Shown here piece by piece: positions 32,320 to 47,000 of a stretch of DNA of 64,000 nt (position 1 is its first letter; every line of letters begins with the position of its first letter). The translations under genes and the position numbers were made by a program. This stretch comes from Sinotaia quadrata. Its lineage: Eukaryota; Mollusca; Gastropoda; Architaenioglossa; Viviparidae. The stretch is taken from positions 75,860,544 through 75,924,543 of the forward strand of contig CM054179.1 of the NCBI GenBank assembly GCA_028829895.1. Reading direction: 5' to 3'. A model generated the notes under the pieces. The model made no database searches. It saw only the letters and a list, made by a program, of their open reading frames with translations, and had not been told where the DNA came from.

Positions 32320-34878
32320 AATTTTATAAAATTAGAATCATGCATTAAGGTATTGAAACATTGGATATGTTTCAGTGATTTATTTTTCTTTCCCGCTTTA
32401 ACTTGCTTTTGCAATATATCAGAGAAATCAGGTAATTAATGAGTATCTTGTGATTTATCTTTGTGATTATTTTGATGATGAATGTTTGAGTGGATTTCAC
32501 ACTCATATCAATCTGTTGTTGATACATTATCATATATTTTTTTTTGCACTTGCCCAGATATGGAACAATAGACAGCACAACACAAATGAATATGTTGAGA
32601 AACTGCTTATAACAGAATGAATAATTCGTGAATTCCTTGACAATATATATTTGAATGTTAAATATTCCTTTATAACGAAATGGTTGTAATGAGACTGATT
32701 CTGTAGCACCATGTTAACTTAGTGAAATTTTATTCTGTTTTAGCAAACCCTCTCTCCTCCTCCACCCCCCTCCCATTTTCACCAACTACAATTTATAGTG
32801 TTAGAAATTTTAAGTGGCATCTGTTGGTATTGTTTCATGTCATGTGCATATTATAGTCCTTCACTAAGTTTCCCAACTTTTGAATAAACTGAATCATCTC
32901 TTTATATGCTCTTCTTACCAGTCAAATTTGTCATAAAATTAATTGACATACCAAATAATGATGCAATACATGTAACAAATTATAGAACTTATATGTTTAT
33001 TACAAAATCTAAAGGTATTCACCAGAAACTTTATCCTAGTATTAGGTCAGAGAAGGCAGATATTCTTTTAATTGGTGATCATTGTAGCATGTAATTTAGT
33101 TTCTGATGTAACTGACAGACGTATTTCCAGTCTCACATGAAATTGTATTTTAGATACTTATTGTAAATTTGTATGTCATTAAAAAAATATATTAATGTTA
33201 AACTTAACGTTTTCAGTATTTTAATAAGAAAAACAAATGTGTGTCATTAAAAAAATATATTAATGTTAAACTTAACATTTCCAATAAAAAAAAAATGCTG
33301 ATTTTGAATTGCAATAATCATTACAATAAGAAAATACTCTGCAACAATATTATTATTATGAGATGTACTCTTATTATAGTATTATTATTTTGTATGGTTA
33401 TTGTTTATATTTTGATGCTGTGAAACTTTGTTATGATGAAAAGAGTTCTCAGACTCTTGGCTTTCCATTTTAACTGATTTGTATTGTGAGAGTCAGAGAA
33501 TGTTTGCAAGCAATGCACATTTTTGAAATATTTAAAGTCATATTGTGTTGAATGATATTCACTTTTGTTTTTTTTTGTGTCTGTGGCTGATTTTAGTTCA
33601 CAAAATTTATATTCAGGTTATCAGGCTAATGTCATAAAATGGGGTTTTTTTTGGCATCCTTTGATTTAGAAACTTATTTTTTTGTCCTCTTGTTTCTATA
33701 CATATATATTTCTTTCCTTTTATGCATTGAACTATTTGATTTGGGTCACCGGTTCAAGCCTAAAGGGAAAATATTTTAAACAGTCATGCCTGGGGCAGTT
33801 TGCATGGCTTTTGTTGCCCTGCTGACTTTCAAATGCATTCCAACCTCACACAAGAGACTTAAAAAAAATTGATTGTACTTTACTGACACGTTTTACAAGT
33901 TTCAGTTTTGAAGTCTCACAGCTGGACAGAGACAGACAGACAGAGAGATAGATAGAGAAGTATGGAGAGATTTCTATAAAGAATTGTTTAATATACTGCC
34001 ATATTTACAGTGTTTTGTGCTGGTTATGCTGTGCACTCACTAATAAATCAGTTGTTTACCATCACTGTATATTTCATTTGGAATTTAATTTAAATAAAAA
34101 TTTGGTGCCTTCAATAAAAGTATCCAGATTTGCCTGTGGTTTTCGGATCACGTGACTCAGTGATATTTTCAAGAAATGTGATGTGCATTGATGAGAGAGA
34201 CAGGCAAAGAGAAGGAGGGGAGAGAAAGTGAATAAAAGGGTGAAAGAACAGTAAAATAAAAATAACTAAGACAGAGAGGAGAGCAAATGGTGTAAGAGAA
34301 AAAAAATATGGACTGAGAGAGTGCTGTGGAAAAATAAATAGGTTGAAAGAGACAAATGGAGAGAAACTTTAAAGAATGAGAGTACTGTTTTTATTAAAAA
34401 AGTCAGATGAACAAACAGCAGAGTACTTAAAGGAAACATTTAAGAGAGTGAGAAAGTTGGAGAAATGAGTAGGAAAGAAATGATGCTGGAACATAGTTCA
34501 GTCACTTAGAGGTGACTCAATCACTTAAGTATAATTACATTTAAAAAAAAACAAAACAGATATATGTATATAGTGAAAAAATATTTTTCAGATTCTTTAT
34601 TGTCTTAGATTCGTCTCCATATTAAGATTAACAATTTATGAGTAATGATACAAAAAGAAAATGGAAAAAATATATCATGGAAACTTCATGGTTTCGATTA
34701 ATTTTGCAGCCAATCTCTGGCATCCTACTAGCCGTGACCACTAATACTCGGAATTTTGCCAGCCAATCCATTTCCAAATTAAACATAATTAATAAGAAAT
34801 GTTCTGCCTTTCTTCAAAAGAAAGAAACGGGGGGGGGAAGGAGGAGGAAAGAGAATTATACAGAAGAAACATAAATTG
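32320..34878. other. Convergent intergenic region, 3' UTRs of SIGMAR1 and carotenoid oxygenase A
   Basis: The two genes end toward each other with 2.56 kb between stop codons. Possible poly(A) signals are AATAAA on plus at 32883-32888 (SIGMAR1) and AATAAA on minus at 34601-34596 (gene A); which are used is unknown. The region holds a direct repeat at about 33178-33290 and purine-rich AGAGAGA stretches at 33930-34400. No coding exon was seen. Confidence 0.55.
33178..33290. repeat. Two-copy direct repeat of about 40 bp
   Basis: TCATTAAAAAAATATATTAA followed by TGTTAAACTTAAC occurs at about 33177 and again at 33244, separated by about 30 bp. It lies downstream of SIGMAR1. Confidence 0.8.
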
Positions 34879-35039
34879 TTATGATTTATGTGGGTAAAAA
34901 TTTCCGTGAAAAGTCATCGCGACCTTGACATTGTGAGGCGTAGTTGCGCGCGCTACTTCGGTGAACGACCGAGCATCCATAATGAGCAGGAAGCATGGTT
35001 TTAATCCTGTCAAGCTGATGACAGGCGACAGAATTACAC
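34879..35039 (-). CDS. Carotenoid oxygenase A terminal coding exon 10, fourth iron-binding His
   Basis: The exon encodes GVILSPVISLTGLKPCFLLI, then MDARSFTEVARATTPHNVKV, ending AMTFHGNFYPHKS with TAA. H543 in TFHGNF is the last iron ligand. Its 161 nt equal gene B's last exon. Confidence 0.95.
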
Positions 35040-38000
35040 CTGCAAATAGAGAAAGTACAGGCGATTACTTTTTTTTTTTTGAATGCGAGCTTTTATTTTA
35101 AACATTGCAGAAAGACAGATTTTGCTTAGTTTAGAATGTCAGTTAATTTTCTTGGGAGATCAAGATTTTTTTTTCTTTTTAAGAGATTTATTTGAAGTCG
35201 AGTTTAGGCTAAGATTTTATGACGTGCCATTTTAACAGAATTGTTGAATGTTCCCCGTGTGTACTGTAAACCGCCCTTGATATCTGACCAGGTAAAAGAC
35301 GTCAGTGCAATAAAATATTGATGCATAATATACATGCACGTAACTTTCTTCATACAGAGCAACACTGCAGGTTTGGCTCACAAGATAGACCCAGGCCGAA
35401 AGCGCTTCCCATAATTAATATCAAACTGCACGTTTGGGTTTGGCCTTTTATTATCGTTTTATACGGGGTTAACTATTATTGTTGTATTCGTGGCCTTCTG
35501 TTATCACTTTATACGGGGCCTTCCAGAATGATTTTATACGGGACTTTCTATTATCAGCTTATGCAAGGCCTTCAAATGTAATTTTATAAGAGGCCTTCTA
35601 GTATATTTTATGTGTATTCATTGGAAGTCTTCTTTTAAATATTTTTTACAATGTTGGCCCTCAGTGGTAACCGATGAAAGAAGAAATATCAAAACGCTTT
35701 ATATATATGAACATTATTAATGTCATATACCGTTTCAATTAAATTTCAATACAGATAGTTGTTTACAGGGAGATTTACAATACTTGATTGCAACATTTGC
35801 GTGTTGCATCCTTTCGCTTTTATTGTATAAAAAGAATAAATGAATTCTTGCTGTACTTAGTAAAATAAATTAGACTTGCTGTACTTACTGGAATTAGACC
35901 CGTGCGTGTCTTAGAACTAGTCACTCGCATTTAATATAGTTTTCTTAAGCTATAAGCCATAAATAAAGCACTGGAAGTGTAGTGCATGCTTGTTCATACA
36001 ACTGGAGAAGATAAAGATAATGTTTTGAACAATTTCCAATCAAATGATGTGACTGTCACTTTGATGTACCCTTCGCTTTCTGTGAATTTGCCTTCAGAGC
36101 CAGACCTCAGGAAACAGTGGTTGTCTGCTTTGTAGCTGGAAAAAAACATCCCCTACAAAGGCCTACAGAGTATAAATGTACGCTGATAAAAACCCTACCA
36201 TTGACAACCCTATATCAGTGTTATATCTTGATTATAAAATCCCTACCATTGACAACCCTATATCAGTGTTATATCTTGATTATAAAATCCCTACCATTGA
36301 CAACTCTATATCAGTGTTATATCTTGATTATAAAATCCCTACCATTGACAACTCTATATCAGTGTTATATCTTGATTATAAAATCCCTACCATTGACAAC
36401 TCTATATCAGAGTTATATCTTGATTATAAAATCCCTACCATTGACAACTCTATATCAGTGTTATATCTTGATTATAAAATCCCTACCATTGACAACTCTA
36501 TATCAGAGTTATATCTTGATTATAAAAAAAAGGTGGTGTCCAGCGACAATGTCGCCCGAAAGTTGTGGATATTTTTACGTGTCTAGGATCATGCTATATT
36601 TTTTTTCTCCCCCAAAAACAGGTGCTTTTGAATATATGATTATAATATACCTTTCAGATTTCATCATAGATTTAATCCTGAGCGAACACAGCTACAGTTA
36701 TTACAGGGGATGAACATCTCGACTCGCAATTTATGCTTGCTTACTTAGGGTGATGGCATCTTCCGATCTGAGTCGATTTAGCTCAGTACGAGATGTGCTG
36801 CTGTTGTAGAGTTGTTGATGAGGATAGACAGAAGGAAAGGAATTGTAGGACTGGTGATGATGAACGGTGGATCCTTGGCGTTTGTTGTCTGGTCGGCAGA
36901 GGTCAGTTGTAGTCCTGTTTTCCGTGGTGATGCTGTTATCGCTGCCTATAGTGTTTTCCGTTGGGATAAGTGTAGACGGGCTGAAGGCCAGTATAGGTTG
37001 TCTTGAATTAGTTGAGTCATGTCTGCAATGGGGTGGTTGAAAAAATCCTCTTTGTGGCCATTTGGTTTGTTATCTTCTGCATTGTTGGTGGTGTTTTCTT
37101 ATTTTTTTTTCTCTCTCAGATTGTTTTTGTTCTCTTCAAATGTTTGGAAGCAGTCTTCTATTTTCTTTCTTTATGTGCTTCCACTGTCTTTTTCGGTTGT
37201 TGGTATTGGCTTGGATGGGGAAAATGCTAACTTGGACAAGGGAGGAAATGCTAACTTGAAAGAGGGAGGAACCTCAAGCACCCTTGTGTAATTTTCGAGG
37301 GCAGCTTCAATTTTCGCTACTGCCAGTTGATGGTGCCCTTTTAATGTATGTACGGAGGTGGTGGTGGTGGTGTTTTGAATTTCCTGGTTGGTCTAGTGTT
37401 TATCACGAGTAGTATTATTCTTAGTTTCTGTACTCGCTATTGTTAGTGGGGTTTTGTTGGTAGCCTATATTTTTTTCTCCTCTGTTTTAGCTATTGCAGT
37501 CTGGGGAAGTGCCTCTTTACTTGGTTGTGTGGTTATCTGAAGAGTTGGCTTTTGTTTCAGTTGGTATTTTTCAGATGATCTGAGTATTAAATTCCTTTTC
37601 ACATGTGTTGATGGGGGTAGTTTGAGTCTCTCTTTTGTTTCCATGGTGAGGTGTAGATTAATGAAGAAATTAACCAAGGTGGCTTGCAGTAATGCTGCAT
37701 CGTTTATTGATTGTTGTGATCAGATCATTGACTGCAATATCCAGATGTGCTTCAGCTTGGCTCCTTGCATCACAATTATTTATTTTTTGCTTCTTGTGTT
37801 AGCAGATTTAAAATTTCTGGTGCTGCTGTGATCTCATGAAGTAAGAACTGGAGTGATATTGGCTGTAAGCTCAGGTGTTTCGCCTTACCACTTTCTTCAA
37901 TCTCGGTAGTCTGTGGAAGTATAGGATAGGTGCGACATGTCTCTATGAAGGTACAGGGCAAAGTGTCATGCCACAATGTATGTAAAATGCAGAACAATTC

Positions 38001-41000
38001 CCTACGTCTGTCTATTCTTGTCGCAATCCCCACTCCCTCCCCTCTGATGTTTTGCTGGAAGATGGACAAGATGTTAATTCTCCACCACCCTGGGGCTGTC
38101 TGTAACCTTAGGCATTTCCCCCACATCTTCTGGCTGGTAACATGTTAGAAGATGGAATATAGATAATGTAAAATAGAAGAGTGTTAGTTCTAGAAGATAG
38201 CTCGAGCCCCCCTGATACATACAGCCAGGATAGTAAGTAAATACAGGTACAATGTGTAACATGTAAATGAATCACGCTAATGCAAGTGGTCTACATATCA
38301 ACAATAAATGTATTCAAGAAATAACACAAGACAGCATGGTTATATGTATAGTGAATAAATCAACAGTTACAATTAGAGTTTATAATTGGTTATGGTTCAT
38401 AATCATAACTATGTGATGTCATGAGAGAATGTTTGTTTGAATCTATTGGAACTGTAGTAGTTATCTGGTTTGTTCATGTGAGGTGAACTAATAAATGAGT
38501 TTATAAGAGAACTGAAGGTTCTGAGTTAACTTTAAGAAAAATCTGAGGGTAGTTTACTGAAGCTATGTGGTTGTTGACTTTATGGTTACATAACTTAGGA
38601 TCACCTGACATGATGTCTAGGGTCCCATTGAATGTCATTGCAGTGCACATGGTCTGTTGTATTAGTCTTTGGCCCATGGATCATTTTGCTCTGGTGTTGC
38701 TTACAGTGCTTGTCAAACTGACATCCAAGATAAAGTGCCGTTCTGCCAACCAAATACACCTGGGCTAAGAATTCATCCACATGTGTCCTCTGACAGAACA
38801 CTCTTACAGGGTCATTGTCCAGTTTAATATCATAAGTGAAATATAAAATATAGTTAATGTCAAGAAATAAACATTAATATAATATTAGTTAGGCAAGCAA
38901 AACCACCTTTGACAGTAATAATATATACTGAGGATAGTTTCCTGCTGTGTTGATAACCAGCAATAAGAGTTAGTATTAAGTCTATAATTTATTAAAGCTG
39001 GGCGCCAAATAGGGGTTGCCTCAGTGGTCAGCTGCATTTGACTGACAATTTACAGGTGAGTTTCTGGTACATTCGTTTGCATGCAGTTGAGCAGCGCTAC
39101 AATTGGTTTATTAGAGTGAGTGTCTGCAACATTCAGAGATATGTTTACAGTCTAGGGATAATGGTCAGCTGTTCTAGAAGGTAGGTTTGCATGTAGTCTG
39201 TTTTTAAAGGAGGGTGGGTATGGGCTACATAAGCCATTGTGTGACACCCTCAATGCACACCTATCCAACCGTTCTTACATTTACACAAATTTATTACATG
39301 CCTTTAGTTTTCTTGAAATTTAATGTTAAATTAACTATCCCATACATCCAACATATATATCATTATGGTCTCTCAATGTTTTTCTTCAGCACACGCTGAC
39401 TCACCATCATCTTCTTCCATTCCTCCCGGCCTAGGCACGAATACTGGCTCACCAGGGTCATAATCCTCCTCTGTCCAAAACACTGGGGTCCTGGTGTGCA
39501 GGTCCAACTTGATCAACTGCGCACAACAGGAATGAATTTTTTTAAAACATTTGTTTGGGGTGGGATGTACTTTTAACACCGATTAAAGGCATATGAGGTT
39601 GCATATGGCAAAAGTTTATATTTTGTGTAACTGTGGTCTTAGTATAGAAATAAGCTATGGACATGAATTAGGTCAGTATCGATACTATGTGCAACGTCAT
39701 GACATCTGTGTCAAGTCTGAGTGATCATGTAGGTCACTGTGTGACATACTGTCCTGTATGTAGAATGCACTGTCCCGTAAGTGTGACGTACTGTCCTGCA
39801 AGTAGGAAATTATTTCTGACGTAATTATTGTCCTAAAGGCCACAAATTACTGCTTTATATGATTTATCGTCCCAAACTACTGGGACTACTTCGTGTGGCT
39901 CATTGTCCCACAACTCTAGAAGTATTTTGTGTGTGACTTATTGTTCCAAAAGTAGAGAACTATTTTTGGGTTGATTTATTGTCCCATAGGTTGGCATTAA
40001 TTTCTTGGTTTGACTTACTGCATAACGCTACGGTAGTAAGTTCAGATTATTATTTTTTTAATCGTTCTTACCTTCAGCTTAAAATTTATGCTATTAATCC
40101 ACAAATCAGTAAGTTGAAATAATGACATTTAAAAAGAAATAACCTCTTTCATGACGTCAATTTGCAATGTTCACTCTCTTAGTGATGACATGAGGTACTC
40201 CCGATTCATCACTCGCCCGACAGAACTGAAATCACTTACCCGCTGCTTGGAGGTGAGAAGTGACGTTCCATAGACGAAGCGATATTTTTTCCCAGCAACA
40301 AGTTCGTAATTGATTCGAGGTAGTTCGAGGTAGATCCTATCTGGAAAGACAGTAACCATATTTGCAGGTAATCAGGCATCCGAAGATTTGTGTACAAGCC
40401 ACTGTCTTTCATGTTCATAAATTTGTTTTCTTTTATAATTTAACCCCTTTCACTTCAAACCTTCAAAAGTGCAGTTTCATAGACCCAGTAGTATGATGTT
40501 TCTCATAATAAAAGGCAGTGAATGGGCTAATACTCCCTCTTTTTCAGACTCAAAACCCCACTACCAATTTCAAGACATGGAAACAATATACTGCATTAAG
40601 TAGTGCTACACGAAACCGTATTGAAAGGGTCGTGTGCAAAATCATATGTCAGTAGTCATGTACTGTATGCTGTGGTGTACTACTTTACGCAACTTTTGAT
40701 GACGTCAGAAAAAGCACAAGAATAGTGGGAAATGTACCTTTGGATTTGCATATAAAGTCCGGTGTGAGATGCACAACACCAGGTGACGTCACCTTCGCCC
40801 TGGCTGTGGTGTATGCGAGCGGCTGCAAATTGTGGCCAACTGGAACCTGGTAAATACCAATAATTACACATACCTTACTGACACGATGCACAATATGTCA
40901 TAAATGCTGAGGGGCGACTTTAACTATATTCTTTTATTCAGCAACAAATGCTTTTTGATGCAGCAAATATAATAAATTTAAATTGACAGTTTTCAATAAA

Positions 41001-44000
41001 AATAAGGTAAAATATTTCATGCGAATAACATTTTTAATAATAATCATAACATAAGTTTTGAATCGACTAAAATAGTTATTTCGTGCAAGTCTTGAGGTCT
41101 CATTTATAATAATAATTTTAGTAAAAGTATGATTTTCGTGGAATTTAAGTTCTATCAATTTAATTATTGACCTGATTAAGTTGTGAATGTGTAAGCATGA
41201 ATGGCGAGATTAATCTTGGCGTAAGAACGCGTGAATTAGGTCAGTGGGTAAATAAAGCCTGACCGTGAGCGTGAGGTCCAGGAGAAAATGATGACTTTAA
41301 TTTACGAGATATTGGGCAAGATGACTGTGAGTGGCCGCAGGTATTAAAACAGACGGAAGGTAAGAGGACCACATGATTGAGGACTACCAGATTCATGAAA
41401 ATGGCTTTCGTTTGGACTTGGAAACATGAATGTTCTGCTCCAAGACAGGGATATTACTGGCGTGAGCCTGACTAAGGCAGCATTTACTTAGAGAGACACG
41501 TGATCTGATGAAGTAGACCCGGGGGGGGGGGGGAGGCAAACTCCGACCCGCAGGCCAGATTTGGCCTGCGAAGGTTTTTCTGTCTGGCCCGCCAGGCTAT
41601 TCACATTAACATTGCCATCCAGCCTGCGAAATGAAATATAACATTCGCCTCTGAACTTTCTGACCGTCATCTAAATGACATTCTTCTCGTGTCAACCACA
41701 TCAATTAAGCCGGACATTGAATCACTGTTTGATTGTAAGAAACAACATCCATCTCATTAACTTTTCATTGAAACTGACGGGGGGGGGGGGGGTTGTTTTT
41801 GTTTTTTTTACATAAAATACACCTTTTAAAATTACTTTTGTTCTCATTTTATATTCTGAACTTTCTGGACTTGTGACCTTTGGTCGTCTATCGGCCCATG
41901 AACAGTTCCAACAGTTTTATCTGGCCCATGCTCTCAAAAGTTTGCCCGCCTCTGAAGTAGACGATTAGAGTATAATTAGGCAATAAGGTTTGTGACAATG
42001 AAATTACATTTAGTGTGAAGTGGAACAGCGCAAAGTCCGGTCATGCTTCATTGGACTCGGTAAAATATTAGAAGAATACAAAGCTTCAAAATGTAAATAT
42101 ATTTTCTGCTGGAACAAGAGGAGTGAGTATTGTTTTAAAATAGTGTGGTTAACTTACAGTATGTTGTAGTGCATAATCTTATTTTGCCTAAACTGTATGA
42201 TGGTTTTGTTGTATTGATACGAAAGGACGAGTGAACTAATCTGCATTTCTTAAATAACGGATCCTGTCAAGGGTAAAGGTAACTATGTAAAGTTAACTTA
42301 TGATTAATAAGTCTAACATTATTTCTGACTAGAGATATAGCTGACTGAAGGCAACCTCTGTCAAGTGTCAACAAAAAAAAACAAGCAGAAAGAAAGAGAG
42401 CACAAAGGCAGCAGAAACAGAAAAATCTACACCAGGCGGGGGTTTCCAATGAAGCAATTGGCACCTGCTGTTGACCAACAGCATTGTAATATAAAGAGGA
42501 ACAACTCGCACGAGGAAAAAACGGGTTTGGAGTCCGCCTTTGCCGGCCAGACATGTTTTCTCAACGGGCACATGCAGCAGCAGAAAGGCACCTCCTTCCT
42601 CTCCCCCCCTCTCCAAACGCGAAAGCGGCGGAAGCTGGAAGCGTTCCCCACATTCAACAACAACGAGGAGAAATTGTCAAGGCTAACTAGATTAACCTAG
42701 AGTGGTCTAACTTGTAGTAACCAGTAATGAAATGGTCGGAAGTAAGCACACCCTTTTACAGTTTTAGCATATTCGTGTCCTGACTGCATAATTAACTTAA
42801 TTTTATTAATGTAGTCTCAGGGCCGGATGTCCTAAGCACACCCCAATAATGGTGCCCCTCGACTCTTCCATTGCTTAGCTGGCAAGACACTGAGACTCAA
42901 TATAAGCCTGATGGTGAAATAAAACATTAAAACGTTATGTTTTCTTTAAGCACACCAGAATACACAACTATATATTAAATTCGTTGGCTACAGCTATGGT
43001 GTCCTAAGCACGTGTTAATATTGTTTAATGATTAAACCAACCCTTTGTAGTTGGATGAATGATACTAAATTGAATCTCTGCCAAAAGAGGAGGCATTAAA
43101 TTAATTGTGAATTTTAATAGTTTACTTCAGTCTTGTTAAGTGATTAATATCGTAACATAGTGTTCTTGCATTGTTCTAAGATTGTTACACGTTCATAATT
43201 ATTGATGGATTGATTTCGGGAAGCACCACATTGGACATAAACCCTGAGTGGTACCTAACTGTACTCCCAAGCCGTTTTCATGACGGGAAATTCAGGATGG
43301 CCTACATCATGGGGCCACTCCCAGCTAGGGAATCAACTAAAGACCCTACTAGATAACAGAGCAACAATACGACGGCCAACGTTCGACTACTTGGACAGAG
43401 CAAGCAAAGCGACCCACTTTAGACTAAAAGCGGAAAATGCAGATTTCAACACAATGCTACTACGTATCACTGAAACCAAAATTGACGAAGCATTGAATAA
43501 AACCCAAAATATTCATAAGATCTTAACAGAATATTTTGTCAAGCCACAAACCATCTACAGAAAAAGTGTCCCAAACAATCGCCACTACAACTTGCGAAAA
43601 GGAGATGCATACCCAAATAATATGGAAGATTCCTCCTAAACAAAAGTCAATTCAACACAGGAAAACCAGGAAAAAAACCCACTAAACAGCCTTTTTAACA
43701 AACTTCAGTTATTGCGACAGACGAAAGAAAAAACCAAATTCCACCTACCAGCACGGAAGAAAAGATAACTTCAGCCATAAAGAGTATGGAGGAGAAAAAG
43801 AAACAACAAAACTCAGCTAACACCCAGACGAGCAAGACCGAAATGAAAGAAAAAATAATGCAGACAGAAATGGATACCACAAAAAAACCCTGACAAGCTG
43901 ACTGAGACTGAAGTCGATATCTCACTGGAAGAGTGTGCTATGGTGCTCTCACTCTTAGAGAGATGCCACCAAGATAACGCCATCAACAACAACACCAGAA

Positions 44001-47000
44001 GTCCGTACTCCAACAAATCGAGATGGAAAGAAAAGGCGTCCCCACAGCACGTACGGATACAGCAACAACAACAGCGCCAGGGACAAAAGCCACAGCAACG
44101 GCCCCATTAATGCCGATGAAATAACCACCACCAACAATGGCAGCAACAATAACAGTTGCACCACAGTGAGCAGCAGTTTCCGCAGTGGGAATATTTCTAC
44201 CACCCTATTGCGGACATGATCCAGCTGCTACTCAACCATCTTTACTGGCCCCCAGCGACCATCTTCGCGCATCCCAACGGACACCGGGGACAGCAGCGAC
44301 ATCCTCAACAACGACGACAACACCACCAGTAAGGAAGACACATTGAAATCCCGGGCGCAAGTACACACTAGGTACAGACTTGGTGTGCTACTAGCCTGGG
44401 TTCTGTAAGATAATCCCTCCCACTCCAGCATCGAGGACAACATCAAGAACAACCACCACCACCACGACTTTAGCTCACGGAACACTGGGCTAAAGTCCGC
44501 CCTTGCCGACCAGACAGATGCGCCATGGATGAGCAAGCAAACGACACTACAAATTCGATTTAAAAAATTATACTTCAACATTGATATATCTACAAGGCAT
44601 CCCCTCCCCTCCCCAATTTTCCCCAGCACAAAATCGGCGGAAAACCGGAAGCGCTCCCCAAATTGATCATCATCATCGCTAAAGCTTGACGCCAGGGATC
44701 CCACCTTGTTGATGTTTAGGGGTAGCACGTAGCGACGCACCATGCATGGGCACACATCCCTCCCTCCACGGGTGGCGTTGGAGACGTTGAGGTCGTTGAT
44801 GATGTTGATGTCATCGTATGAAGCAAGGTCTACTACGACACTTTCGCCATCGTCATAGCAGTTGATGAAGTGGAACGTAAAGCAAGCGTTACCAAGGTAC
44901 TGTGTAGAGAGGACCTGGTTGCCCTGGCGACGATCAATCAGATAGAACCGTATCTTGGACAGAAACACAAAATCAAAATGAAGTCCACAACATCATAAAT
45001 GAAAGCAATCGTTAGAGGCGTATACCCAGAAAACATTTATTGGTCATTAACAAACAAAAAAAAAAACTCTTTTCTTTTTTTCTTGTATTAATACACCATT
45101 CGATTGTCGAGCCACCCTGCAGATTTATTTCCCTTTGGTCAAGAAGATAATATACTAGATACCGCAACAGGCGACGACTATTCAGTTGGTAATGGGAACA
45201 TGGAGACTTAACATCTTAACAATACAGCTTTTCCACGAAGAAATATTCATGTTCCCTATGCAAACCCTGATAGCAATCTCTCATAAAATTAAATAAGTTG
45301 CCTTTGTTCCTTTGTTCCCACTAGTGAAATCAGTGAAAATAAACCTAGGAAGCTAGAGTTTTGAAATGAAACTAACAAACGCTAGTGATGATTTTATTTA
45401 AAAGCTGATTTTAAGAAGTAAAACGAGAATCTGTTTGTTTGTTTTATAATAATAGCGTTTTTCACGAGTACAAAATACTGAAACATCGCTTCTTCAGTAA
45501 TATGCAAGCATCTCACTTTCTCCTGTGGGTGAAGGTCAAATTTTCTGAAGACCGAGGACGGCTTGAAAGTGGTGCCCTCGCCAAAGATCTTGAGGGAACT
45601 GAGCGTGGCAGGCTGCTCGAGGATGATGAAGAACTTCTCCGACATGCCAAAGCTGTGACTGTAGCTGATTCCAAAGTTCCAGCGAGCTTGCACAGAAGCG
45701 ACTAGCTTCACCTTCCGCAGCATATCTTCTTCTGAAAACCACAAACAACTATAGCTTCAACTTCAGCTGCACACCTTCTTTTCGAAAACCACAAACGACT
45801 ATTAGCTTCACCATCCGCTGCACCTCTTCTGAAAACTACAAACAACTATAGCTTCATTTTCTGCTGCAGAAAATTTTTCTTGAAACCACAAGCAATTATA
45901 GCTTCACCTTCCGTTGCAAATCTTCTTCTGTAAAGCACAAACATGTCTAATTATTCTGTTCAATAAAAACAGCTACAAACAAAATTTCCGTTGTTCCTTG
46001 ATTCTAAGGTCTCACTACAAGTTACAACTGAACATGGATGGCAAGTGACCCACTGAGATGAACTTGCGAGTGATCCGTCTCTGACGTCATTCATTCATAC
46101 TTACTCTGCTGTCAGCATAAAGGGCAGGAAAGGTGAAATTCTACAATTCAGGTCAAGTCAACCTTAACATTTCCATCTTGATACCCTTTGTCTTTGTGAT
46201 GTTATGAGTACGGGTTGAGTGTCTGTGTGAAATATTTCACAAACATTTATGTGAGGAGTAAAGCGAACACTGAGAGAACAATAACTGAAATTAATTATTG
46301 GGCTGTGGAAAGAAATGAACTCTGATCCATACACAGGACAGGAAATAAGACTTACTGAACTTTGATTCATATATTATATTATGTGTGGTTATGTACAAGC
46401 ATATTTTATATTTGATTCAATTCTATATGTTGTATAGATAAATTTATATTGTTAATAAATTTCTATTTCTTGTTAATAACCACAATTTCTGGGTTATATA
46501 TATATGATAAAAAAGGCCTTTTTCATGGTAGTGGGGGGCATTATATGATTAATAAGAAGTCGGACATAAAAGAGGGCCTTTGAACGTGCATGTCCATCAC
46601 GAGTTACGGGATATATGCCAGACCAGTGTAAATCTGAAGTATGACCAGTGTAAATCTGAAGTATGTCTATAATACGAAAATTAATGTTCGGTAGAGTGTG
46701 TATATGTGGAAACTGCACTACTGATTTCAGTACTCGTTCCAGAAGTGTGTTATATTATGGGTGGAAAAATAATATAATTCTCAAAAATTAAGGGGCACTA
46801 ATCGTGTCGAAAATATCTGATGTAATGTTTGTTTCAAACATATCAGAGGAGCTATTGTACTTTTGTTTCTGGGAGCGAATATGCAGTTAATATGAACATT
46901 TTATTTCTAAGACAGTTGTGTTCATATTTTTACTTAAGTAACCACTTAACATGTCGAGCTTAAGAAGTCCTGAATATTACCCAAGAATGGCGTTTGGAGG

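Noticed and set aside
33745..33770. tRNA-like B-box (GGTTCAAGCC)
   Set aside because: No A-box or cloverleaf pairing was seen around it.
36117..36713. 198-codon plus-strand open frame
   Set aside because: It is produced by seven copies of a 48-bp repeat.
38995..39025. Retrotransposon primer-binding-site-like TGGGCGCCAAATAGGGG
   Set aside because: No LTR boundary with TG...CA ends could be placed upstream, and no gag-pol follows.
44228..44968. 246-codon minus-strand open frame as a single exon
   Set aside because: Only 44705-44953 is homologous to carotenoid oxygenases. The remainder is read-through into the intron past a good GTGGGA donor in the right phase.
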